Assembly (NCBI GenBank): GCA_902492005.1
Contig: CABUJV010000003.1
Span: 39,916 to 103,915 of the forward strand
DNA from: an uncultured Eubacteriales bacterium
GTDB lineage: Bacteria; Bacillota; Clostridia; Oscillospirales; Oscillospiraceae
Length of the DNA stretch: 64,000 nucleotides
Reading direction: 5' to 3'
Made by a program: the position numbers and the translations under genes. Positions 57,403 through 64,000 of this stretch are shown here, piece after piece; position 1 is the first letter of the stretch, and each line of letters begins with the position of its first letter. The notes under the pieces were generated by a model. It was not told the DNA's origin and ran no database searches. It was given only the letters and a program-made list of their open reading frames with translations.

Positions 57403-58143
57403 TTATTCCGCCGCCTTCAGCAGCTGCCTGGTATAGGGGTGCTGCGGGTGGTCAAAGAGTTCATCCACCGTATTCTGCTCCACAATTACGCCGTCCTTCA
57501 TCACCAGGACCCGATTGCAAATCTGATAGACCACGTTTAAATCGTGGCTGATGAACAGATAGCTCAGGTCAAACTCCTTCTTCAAATCCACCAGAAGCTG
57601 CAGGATCTGTGCCTGGATGGTCACATCCAGGGCGCTGACCGGCTCGTCCGCGATGACGAGCTTGGGGCGGGTAATCATGGCCGCGGCGATGGAGATCCGC
57701 TGACGCTGCCCCCCGGAGAGCTCCCAGGGACGGCGGGAGGCGAATTCCACTCCCAGACCGATCTTATCCAGCATCTCCTGCACGGCGGCCCTGCGCTGCT
57801 CCCCCGTCATGCCCCCTGCCACCCGCAGCGGCTCCTCCAGGGTCCAGCCGATGGACCGGGTGGGATTCAAGCTGCTGAAGGGATCCTGAAAGACCATCTG
57901 GGGCCGGAGCGAATGATGCACGATCTCTCCGTCGTAGTCCTTGAGCATCCCCAGAATCGTGCGGGACAGCGTGGTCTTGCCGCAGCCGCTCTCCCCCACC
58001 AGGCCCAAAATCTCGCCCTGGCCGATGTCAAAGGTGACATCCTTCAGGATCTGTCTGCGGGGCCCCTTCCGGCCCAGGATCGAGTGGTCCTGGCGGTAAT
58101 AGCTGTTCAGATGCCGAACTTCCAGCACCGGTTCCCGGGCCAT
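57403..58143 (-). CDS. Peptide/solute ABC transporter ATPase (OppF/DppF-like)
   Basis: The 246-residue ATPase has Walker A GESGCGKTT, signature LSGGQRQR, Walker B LVIADEP and SALDVTIQ. The N-terminal EVRHLNSYYRQ is typical of OppF/DppF. It is shorter than typical oligopeptide ATPases (about 320), lacking the C-terminal extension, which is more like nickel or small-solute systems. It is the last gene of the five-gene importer; the start lies 19 nt after the preceding ATPase stop. Confidence 0.9.
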   Translation of the reverse strand: MAREPVLEVRHLNSYYRQDHSILGRKGPRRQILKDVTFDIGQGEILGLVGESGCGKTTLSRTILGMLKDYDGEIVHHSLRPQMVFQDPFSSLNPTRSIGWTLEEPLRVAGGMTGEQRRAAVQEMLDKIGLGVEFASRRPWELSGGQRQRISIAAAMITRPKLVIADEPVSALDVTIQAQILQLLVDLKKEFDLSYLFISHDLNVVYQICNRVLVMKDGVIVEQNTVDELFDHPQHPYTRQLLKAAE

Positions 58144-58162
58144 GGACCTCTCCTCCTTCCGC

Positions 58163-58963
58163 TCAGGTCAATTTTCGGCTTCGCGTGGGAATGGCGGCGA
58201 TGAGCCGCCTGGTGTACTCCTGCCGGGGATTTTGGAAAATATCCTGCACCAGGCCGGTCTCCACCAAGTGTCCCCCCTGCATCACAGCCACCCGGGTACA
58301 CAGCTTCTGCACCACGTGCAGGTCGTGGCTGATGAACAGAATCGCCATGCCGTGTTCCCGGTTCAGCTTTTTCAGCAGCTCCAGGATCTGCGTCTGGATG
58401 GTCACGTCCAGGGCGGTGGTGGGCTCGTCGGCCAGCAGCAGCTTGGGGCCGCTGATGATGGCCGAGGCGATCATCACACGCTGGAGCATCCCGCCGGAGA
58501 GCTCGTGGGGGTATTTCCGATACAGGCCCTCCGGATCGGGCAGCTCTGCCTGTGTCATGGCCTCTAGTGCCCGCTGCCGCCGCGCCTCCGGCGAGAGGCG
58601 AGTGTGGACTCGAAGGCTCTCCTCCACCTGCGGCCCGACGCGCACCACCGGGTTCAGGCTGGTCATGGGTTCCTGAAAGACCACGGCCAAATCATCGCCC
58701 TGGATCTTCCGCAGCTCTTCCTCCGGGCATTGGAGGATTTCCCGGCCGCCCAGCTTGATGCTGCCGCTTACTTCGGCCTGCCGCCGGGGCAGCAGCCCGC
58801 TGATGCTCATGGCCGTCACCGATTTCCCGCTGCCGCTCTCCCCCACCAGGCCCAAAATCTCGCCCTCCCCCAAGGAGAAGGAGACGCCGTCTACGGCGTT
58901 GTGACCCTTTGCCGCGATGTGGAAATGGACCCTCAGGTCCTGAACGTTCAAAAGCTCTGCCAT
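58163..58963 (-). CDS. Peptide/solute ABC transporter ATPase (OppD/DppD-like)
   Basis: The 266-residue ATPase has Walker A GESGSGKSV, signature LSGGMLQRV, Walker B LLADEPT and TALDVTIQ, and it is short in the C-terminal region like its partner. LVQDIFQNPRQEYTRRL near the end is characteristic of OppD-type ATPases. It forms the heterodimeric ATPase with the downstream gene. Confidence 0.9.
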   Translation of the reverse strand: MAELLNVQDLRVHFHIAAKGHNAVDGVSFSLGEGEILGLVGESGSGKSVTAMSISGLLPRRQAEVSGSIKLGGREILQCPEEELRKIQGDDLAVVFQEPMTSLNPVVRVGPQVEESLRVHTRLSPEARRQRALEAMTQAELPDPEGLYRKYPHELSGGMLQRVMIASAIISGPKLLLADEPTTALDVTIQTQILELLKKLNREHGMAILFISHDLHVVQKLCTRVAVMQGGHLVETGLVQDIFQNPRQEYTRRLIAAIPTRSRKLT

Positions 58964-58972
58964 GCTCCCACC

Positions 58973-59779
58973 TCAATTCCGGCGGCTGCGCTGCTGAAGT
59001 CCCTCGCTGAGGAGGCTGAACCCCAGGATCAGCAGCACGATGGTGGCCCCGACGCTCAGCGCGTACCAGGGGGCGCTTCTCAGATAGGTCTGGCTGTCGT
59101 TGAGCATGGAGCCCAGACTGGCATGAGGCGGCTGTATGCCGATCCCCAGAAAGCTCATGCTGGCCTCGCTGAGAATGGCGTTGTTGAAGCCGATGGTAAT
59201 GGCGGGCAGCAGCACAGAGAGGGTGTTGGGCAGGATGTGGGAAAACAGGATGCGGGCATCGCCCACCCCCATCAGCTTGGCGCTTTGGATGTAGTTCAGA
59301 TGCCGGCACCGGGCAAACTCGCCCCGGACAATACGGGCGAAGCTGGGGATAAAGAGAATACCCAGCGCTAAAATGATGTTGTAGGTGCCGCTCCCCACCA
59401 CACTGACAATGACCAGAGCCAACAGAATGCTGGGAAAGGCGGTGATGGAGTCACAGACCCTGGTCAGGATCACGTCGGCCGTACCGCCATAATAGCCGCA
59501 CAGGCCGCCGATGAGAATGCCGGCCAAGCAGCCGATGGCCACCACGCTGACGGCAATCAGAAAGGACGTGCCCGCCCCCTGGAGCACCCGGCTGAAGATA
59601 TCCCGCCCAAAGTTGTCGGTGCCCAGCAGATGCTGCAGGGAGGGCGCCTGCATTTGGGCGGAGGCATCCATCTGCGTGGGGCTGTAGGGGGTCCAAATGT
59701 ACCCCATTAAGATAAGCAGCGTCATCATCAGCGAGATGCCGCCGCCGATATAGAAAAAGGAGTTCCTTGCTTTTTTCAT
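58973..59779 (-). CDS. Peptide/solute ABC transporter permease (OppC/DppC-like)
   Basis: The 268-residue permease has six hydrophobic segments, GTDNFGRDIFSRVLQGA (the OppC-type N-terminal signature) and the EAA-type loop IQSAKLMGVGDARILFSHILPN. Its start lies 14 nt after the OppB-like stop. Confidence 0.93.
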   Translation of the reverse strand: MKKARNSFFYIGGGISLMMTLLILMGYIWTPYSPTQMDASAQMQAPSLQHLLGTDNFGRDIFSRVLQGAGTSFLIAVSVVAIGCLAGILIGGLCGYYGGTADVILTRVCDSITAFPSILLALVIVSVVGSGTYNIILALGILFIPSFARIVRGEFARCRHLNYIQSAKLMGVGDARILFSHILPNTLSVLLPAITIGFNNAILSEASMSFLGIGIQPPHASLGSMLNDSQTYLRSAPWYALSVGATIVLLILGFSLLSEGLQQRSRRN

Positions 59780-59793
59780 AGAAATGGTCCCTC

Positions 59794-60735
59794 TCAGCGC
59801 AGTCGGATGCGTGGATCGACCAGTTGATAGAGCAGGTCGGCCACAAAGTTCACCACAACAATCCAGGCCGCCAGAATGACCACGATGGCCTGCACCACAG
59901 GAAAATCGCGGTTGGAAATGCTGGCCAGCAGCAGCCGACCCACGCCGGGGATGGTAAAAACCTGTTCAATAATGATGCTGCCGGTCATGATCTCGGCAGC
60001 GGAGACGGCTAAAAAGGTGATGACGGGAATCAGGGCATTTTGCAGCACATGGCGCTGCAGAATGGCCTGGCGGCTGTTGCCGCGGCTTTGGGCCGTACGG
60101 ACGTAATCCTGGCCCAGCTCGTTGAGAATGGCGCCCCGCAGCATCTTCACCGTCATGGCGATGCGGGGAATGGCAATGGATAGGGCGGGGAAAAAAAGAT
60201 AGGCGATGCAGGCGCCCCAGTCCTGGGTATAGGAGACGAAATTGCCCGGAGTAAAAAGCCGGAATACGATGCCGAACAGGAAACAGGCCAGGATGCCGAT
60301 GAAAAAAGAGGGGATGCTCATGACCACCTGATCAAAGGCAGTGATGAGCCAGTCCAAGACCCTGCTGCGGACGCTGCCCGCCAGAATGCCCAGCGGGATG
60401 GACAGGATAACGGTAAAGGCAAAGGAGAGGATCGTCAGAATGGCGGTGATGGTCAGTTTTTCCGAAAGCATCTCCCGCACCGGCATGTGATAGCTGTAGC
60501 TGGTACCCATGTCTCCGGTCAGGAAGGCGGTCAGCCAGTTCCAATAGCGCACGGGGACGGGCTTGTCCAGCCCCAACTCCGCCCGCAGAGCGGCCACCGC
60601 CTCCGGCGTGGCCTCGGTGCCCAGCATCTTGGTCGTCGGATCGCCGGGAATGACCTGAAAGGCGAGAAAGGCGAGGAGCGAAACGATGAACAATGTAATA
60701 ATGAGAGTGAGGAATTTTTTTGCGACATATTTCAT
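59794..60735 (-). CDS. Peptide/solute ABC transporter permease (OppB/DppB-like)
   Basis: The 313-residue permease has the OppB-type N-terminus (FLTLIITLFIVSLLAFLAFQ, then IPGDP) and a C-terminal EAA loop (YVRTAQSRGNSRQAILQRHVL). It begins 32 nt after the binding-protein stop. Confidence 0.93.
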   Translation of the reverse strand: MKYVAKKFLTLIITLFIVSLLAFLAFQVIPGDPTTKMLGTEATPEAVAALRAELGLDKPVPVRYWNWLTAFLTGDMGTSYSYHMPVREMLSEKLTITAILTILSFAFTVILSIPLGILAGSVRSRVLDWLITAFDQVVMSIPSFFIGILACFLFGIVFRLFTPGNFVSYTQDWGACIAYLFFPALSIAIPRIAMTVKMLRGAILNELGQDYVRTAQSRGNSRQAILQRHVLQNALIPVITFLAVSAAEIMTGSIIIEQVFTIPGVGRLLLASISNRDFPVVQAIVVILAAWIVVVNFVADLLYQLVDPRIRLR

Positions 60736-60767
60736 CTCCCCGCCTCCTCTCGTTTCATATTCAGGAT

Positions 60768-62315
60768 TTACGCGGCAAAGTAGAGCTTCGCCATGTCGAT
60801 CACATAGAGGGGATAGAACTCATACCCCTCCAGCGCCGGGTCCATAGCCACGAAGTCGGCCATGTCCTGGAGATAGACATTGGCGGCGGTGTCGCTGAGG
60901 ATCTTCAGGCACTGCTTATACAGGGCCGTCTGCTCCTCGTCGTCGGTGGTGCTCTGAGCGGCGGCAAAGGCGGCGTCATAATCCGGATTGCTGTAGTTGA
61001 TCATGTTCTTGCCGTTGTCGCTGACCCAGCGGGCCAGCATGCCGCTGGCGTTCAGGGTGCTGGAGTCGAAGCCCACCACCGTGGACTGGAAGTTGCGCCC
61101 GCCGTACACGTCGTTCACCCAGGTGTTCCAGTCCACCTTTTGGATGTCCGCCGTGACGCCCACCGCCGAGAGCTGCTCGGCCAGCACCACAGCCGTGTCC
61201 ACATGGGGCTGGTAGTTGCTGGGCACCGTGATGGAGAAGGTAAACCCGTCCGGATAGCCCGCTTCTGCCAGCAGTTCCTTGGCCCTCTCCGGATCGTGGG
61301 GATAGGCGCCGGACAGAGAGGCGTCGAAGTATTTGCCGAAGGCCGGATACATGGAGGACCCCACCTTGGTACCGTGGCCATCGGAGGTCAGCTCCAGCAT
61401 GGCGTCCACGTCCACCGCGTAGCATAGGGCCTGACGCACCTTCATGTTGTCGAAGGGGGCCACCGCGTTGTTCAGGTAGATGGCCTGCACCAGGTTCATG
61501 GTGCCCTCCAGCACCTTATAGCCGTTGGACAGATTGTTGACCTGATCCATGGTCAGATGGGCCACCAGGTCCAGCGAGCCGCTGTCCAGCGCGGTGAACA
61601 GAGCGGTGCCGTCCTCATAGATCTTGTAGGTCACCTTGTCCAGATGGGCGGGCTCTCCATAGTATTCCGCGTGCTTTTCCAGGATGATGTTTTCCTGGAC
61701 GCTGCGGGAGACATACTTGAAGGGGCCGGTCCCAACCGGTTTGGTGGCCTGGTCGGCGTAGCCGGCGGGCACAATGTACACGCTGGCCACATAGCTGAGG
61801 AAATCGCTGTTGGGTGCGCTGAGAGTCATGGTAATCTGGTTTCCGTCCACCACCGTATCCTCGACAGCAGAAAGCGCCGTCACCACGGCGGAAGTCACCG
61901 AGGTAGCGGCGCAGGTTTCAAAAGAGTAGAGCACATCGTCCGGCGTACAGGTCGCGCCATTGTGGAAGACCACACCGTCACGCAAAGTAAAGGTGTAGGT
62001 CCGCCCATCTTCCGATACTTGGTAATCGGAGGCGACTGCACTGACGTAGTTTCCGTCCGAATCGGGCTTGACAAGGCCCTCAAAGACGTTAAACATGACC
62101 TCTCTAGTTCCTGCGGCCGTCATTTGATACGGGTCAAGACTATCATCCAGGTCCTGGGCGATGCCCACGGTGAGTTCATTCGCGTGGACCGCCCCGGAAG
62201 AAGGCGTAGTTTCGTCGCTGGGGGCGGGCGTCTGAGTCGTTGCTCCTCCGCATGCGCTGAGTGAACACGCCAGAGCAGCCGCCGCCAGGAAAACTGCAAG
62301 AATACGTTTTTTCAT
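60768..62315 (-). CDS. Peptide/solute ABC transporter substrate-binding lipoprotein
   Basis: The 515-residue family-5 binding protein has a lipobox LSAC (Cys22) and a Pro/Thr linker. Conserved family-5 elements are FNVFEGLVKPDSDG, YTFTLRDGVVFHNGA and the C-terminal YLQDMADFVAMDP. Ligand is unknown (oligopeptide, nickel or sugar are all possible in this family). ATG 62315 has GGAAGGAG upstream. Lgt, encoded in this window, would lipidate it. Confidence 0.93.
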   Translation of the reverse strand: MKKRILAVFLAAAALACSLSACGGATTQTPAPSDETTPSSGAVHANELTVGIAQDLDDSLDPYQMTAAGTREVMFNVFEGLVKPDSDGNYVSAVASDYQVSEDGRTYTFTLRDGVVFHNGATCTPDDVLYSFETCAATSVTSAVVTALSAVEDTVVDGNQITMTLSAPNSDFLSYVASVYIVPAGYADQATKPVGTGPFKYVSRSVQENIILEKHAEYYGEPAHLDKVTYKIYEDGTALFTALDSGSLDLVAHLTMDQVNNLSNGYKVLEGTMNLVQAIYLNNAVAPFDNMKVRQALCYAVDVDAMLELTSDGHGTKVGSSMYPAFGKYFDASLSGAYPHDPERAKELLAEAGYPDGFTFSITVPSNYQPHVDTAVVLAEQLSAVGVTADIQKVDWNTWVNDVYGGRNFQSTVVGFDSSTLNASGMLARWVSDNGKNMINYSNPDYDAAFAAAQSTTDDEEQTALYKQCLKILSDTAANVYLQDMADFVAMDPALEGYEFYPLYVIDMAKLYFAA

Positions 62316-62469
62316 TGCTGATTCTCCTTCCGCCGTTTCCGAAGAGACGGCGTTACAACAAAATAACTTCTTCTCCCATTATTAAATTGTCGCGTTTTAT
62401 TGTAGAGCATCGCGGCCGAAATTACAAGTATTCTTTTCAAAAATATCGGTGGAGCCACTGTTTTTTCCG
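62316..62469. other. Intergenic region before the OppA-like gene
   Basis: About 150 nt with no gene, AT-rich in the middle (ATTATTAAATTG). It should hold the importer promoter and the end of the S24/S26 transcript. I could not find a convincing -35/-10 pair or terminator. Confidence 0.5.
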
Positions 62470-62946
62470 CTAGCCCACTCCTCCGCGCCCGGGGCGAAGG
62501 ATCCCAAAAAGGCGCAGAAGCTCCGGCCGAACCGGAAGGAGCCCGCGCCAGAGCCACTGCAGGAGCCGCCAGTCAAAGCGCCTTGGTGAAAAGGGCTTTC
62601 CCTTGCCGCGCCGGACCAATTCCACCACCCCAAGGACCTGCCCGGGCTGGATGCGCTCAAACCAGGTCTGGGCGTCTCCGTTGATCCTCAGCCGGCCGTC
62701 CGGCTCAAACTGGTTCAGGCGGTGCAGGACCAGCTCTCCATTGTCACGCCGAAAAAAGAGGATATCTCCGACTCTGGGCGGCAAATACTGCGGACCGCGC
62801 AGAAAGGCAGTATCCTTTTGATGCCGCAGGAATGGGACCATACTGGTCCCCGTCACCGTAACCGGCACCAGCGCGCCGCTCTCCAGCAGCGGCACGAAAC
62901 GTTCAGCGGCCTCTTCAGGCGTCAGCAACTGCTTTTTTTCTCTCAC
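62470..62946 (-). CDS. S24/S26-family peptidase-like protein
   Basis: The 158-residue protein has the signal-peptidase/LexA fold signatures: Ser35 in GTSMVPFLR, then VGDILFFRRD, LVLHRL (His75) and INGDAQTWF. Serine plus histidine with no lysine matches the SipW/ER-type dyad. The N-terminus lacks the usual membrane anchor; the C-terminus is basic and Trp/Leu-rich. GTG 62946 overlaps the upstream nucleotidyltransferase stop by four bases. The role is unknown; such proteins occur beside peptide-modification genes. Confidence 0.75.
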   Translation of the reverse strand: MREKKQLLTPEEAAERFVPLLESGALVPVTVTGTSMVPFLRHQKDTAFLRGPQYLPPRVGDILFFRRDNGELVLHRLNQFEPDGRLRINGDAQTWFERIQPGQVLGVVELVRRGKGKPFSPRRFDWRLLQWLWRGLLPVRPELLRLFGILRPGRGGVG

Positions 62947-64000
62947 CGAATCACCCGATACTTCCTCATCAGCGCTACACGGCGCTCCCCGATGGAGATG
63001 CTCTCCCGCGCCGCTGCCCTGCATCCCCGGTTCTCCGCCCGGTACCGCATCAGGCGCTGCACCCAGGCGGCCGGCAGCATCCAGGGGCAGTCTTGTAGGT
63101 AAGGATAACTCCTTGTCAGCTCTTTTCGCCTGGGAAATGCGGTTCGCAGCAGCCGCTGCACCGAATTGGACTGTGCACCGGCCGCTGCGGCGTTGAGGGT
63201 GATCCGGCTGCTGTGCTTTCGTTCCTCCGTATTCCCGCCAAACACACCGCCGGACAGCAGATCCTCCAGGAGGTCGTCACAATCCAGCAGGCCCTCGCAG
63301 CAGGCCAGTCTTGACTCCAGTTCCGGCGGATACTCCGCAAATCCCAAATATTTGCGGCCGATCTCCAGAAGATTCGCGGCAAAGACATCGGCATACGCCT
63401 GTTCCAGCCTGGAAAACACACTGTTCCATTCGATCTGTGCACCGTGTGAAAGGGCAAACAGGCAGATATCGCAGACCTGACGGATGCCGAAACCGGAGTG
63501 GAGAAAGTGTTTGAGGCTGTGAAGAATGAGGTACAGCAGGTGCTCCTCCGGCGCCAAAGTCCAGACCTCCAGATCCTCCAGCGGCTCCAGCACGGCGTGG
63601 GAAAATGCCCCCCCAAAAAAGCGGTTCAGCCCTCCATAGGCGGCGGAATCCCCTGCGAACAGACTGCGGTGCAGCTCCAAGCAGAGGCCGGTCTCCCCGC
63701 TGTACCAGGAAAGCACCTGCTGCATATCCCCTGATTCCTCGTCCAGCCGCCGGAATCCTTCCGCCATCAGCACCTTTTGTATGTCAGCAAACTCCTCTTC
63801 CCGGACCAGCAGGTCTTCATCCGCAGAGCTTCTCAGGTCGGGCTTGGGATAGAGCCTGCGGCACAGGATGCCTTTGACGACCAGAGGGCGGGTCCCCTGG
63901 CCCATCAGCCTCCGGTAGACTTGGAGAAAGGCGCGGCTCCTCCTTGCCTGCTCGGCTGCACCGGCAAAGACGCTCCGGCGCACCTGGGCCTCCAGGGCGT
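62943..64000 (-). CDS. Nucleotidyltransferase-fold protein (NTP_transf_5 type), 5' end off window
   Basis: The partial protein of about 352 residues continues past the right edge. It resembles the PF14907 uncharacterised nucleotidyltransferase family: PLVVKGILCRRLYPKPDLRSSADEDLLV, here marked by the K-G-x and DED metal-type motifs. It also has LCLELHRSL and HLLYLILHSLKHFLHSGFGIRQVCDI. Related proteins occur in lasso-peptide and other peptide-tailoring clusters. The GTG at 63983 is not preferred as the start, since the frame and the helical pattern extend upstream. Paired with the S24/S26 gene, it may belong to a peptide-modification locus outside the window. Confidence 0.75.
   Translation of the reverse strand, partial: ALEAQVRRSVFAGAAEQARRSRAFLQVYRRLMGQGTRPLVVKGILCRRLYPKPDLRSSADEDLLVREEEFADIQKVLMAEGFRRLDEESGDMQQVLSWYSGETGLCLELHRSLFAGDSAAYGGLNRFFGGAFSHAVLEPLEDLEVWTLAPEEHLLYLILHSLKHFLHSGFGIRQVCDICLFALSHGAQIEWNSVFSRLEQAYADVFAANLLEIGRKYLGFAEYPPELESRLACCEGLLDCDDLLEDLLSGGVFGGNTEERKHSSRITLNAAAAGAQSNSVQRLLRTAFPRRKELTRSYPYLQDCPWMLPAAWVQRLMRYRAENRGCRAAARESISIGERRVALMRKYRVIR

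Noticed and set aside
1..64000. CRISPR arrays, insertion sequences, prophage genes
   Set aside because: No regularly spaced direct repeats, transposase or integrase genes, or terminal inverted repeats were seen. The only direct repeats found are the short AraC operator copies.

Overview
The window looks like chromosome of a high-GC, endospore-forming gut clostridium of the Oscillospiraceae type (Flavonifractor/Pseudoflavonifractor-like; this is inference from gene content and style, not a database match). The evidence is a complete spoIIIAA-AH operon, a tyrosyl T-box leader, Firmicute-style asp23, ylxM and DegV genes, intrinsic terminators, and sigma-A promoters with 17-nt spacers. Almost everything is core genome. 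I see no insertion sequence, prophage or CRISPR array.

Layout, left to right. (1) 1-4.5 kb: a SpoIID/LytB-like exported protein running off the left edge on the minus strand, then asd-dapA-dapB (diaminopimelate/lysine) on the plus strand. (2) 4.5-7.5 kb, minus: an AI-2E-type permease and tyrS with its T-box. (3) 7.5-23.6 kb, minus: a long housekeeping and sporulation block. It reads, in transcription order, spoIIIAA-AB-AC-AD-AE-AF-AG-AH, asp23-family, nusB, a TsaD paralogue, xseA, xseB, ispA, a PAP2-like membrane protein, dxs, tlyA, nadK, argR, recN and ycxB-like. (4) 23.8-34.7 kb, minus: tRNA-Pro(CGG), lgt with two M16 peptidases, and a 2391-residue cyclic-glucan-synthase-like GT/GH94 protein. 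(5) 34.9-38.5 kb, plus: ylxM-ffh-rpsP-khpA-rimM-trmD. (6) 38.5-48.2 kb: a 3D/G5-domain wall protein, DegV, a minus MBOAT-DHHW-GNAT acylation set, rsmA, GTP-dependent PEP carboxykinase and a cytoplasmic transglutaminase-fold protein. (7) 48.2-57.3 kb: a locus for galacto-N-biose/lacto-N-biose from mucin or milk glycans. (8) 57.4-62.3 kb, minus: a five-gene peptide/solute ABC importer. (9) 62.5-64 kb, minus: an S24/S26 peptidase-like protein and a nucleotidyltransferase-fold protein cut by the right edge.

The most interpretable accessory system is region 7. An AraC-type regulator, galE and a NahK-like kinase point left. A sugar ABC importer, a 64-residue membrane protein and a GH112 phosphorylase point right. 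The proposed flow is import of Gal-beta-1,3-HexNAc, phosphorolysis to galactose-1-phosphate plus HexNAc, HexNAc-1-phosphorylation by the kinase, and epimerisation by GalE. The divergent promoter region carries four copies of a CTTGCGT-centred motif, two of them in tandem 22 bp apart over the araC promoter and one just upstream of the importer promoter. They look like the AraC operators.

The least understood features are the right-edge peptidase/nucleotidyltransferase pair, the TsaD paralogue in the nusB-xseA operon, the orphan transglutaminase, and a set of perfect GC-rich stem-loops without U-tracts directly after several genes. Starts were chosen by eye from Shine-Dalgarno (SD) spacing and overlap with neighbours. 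Family assignments come from motif recognition only.
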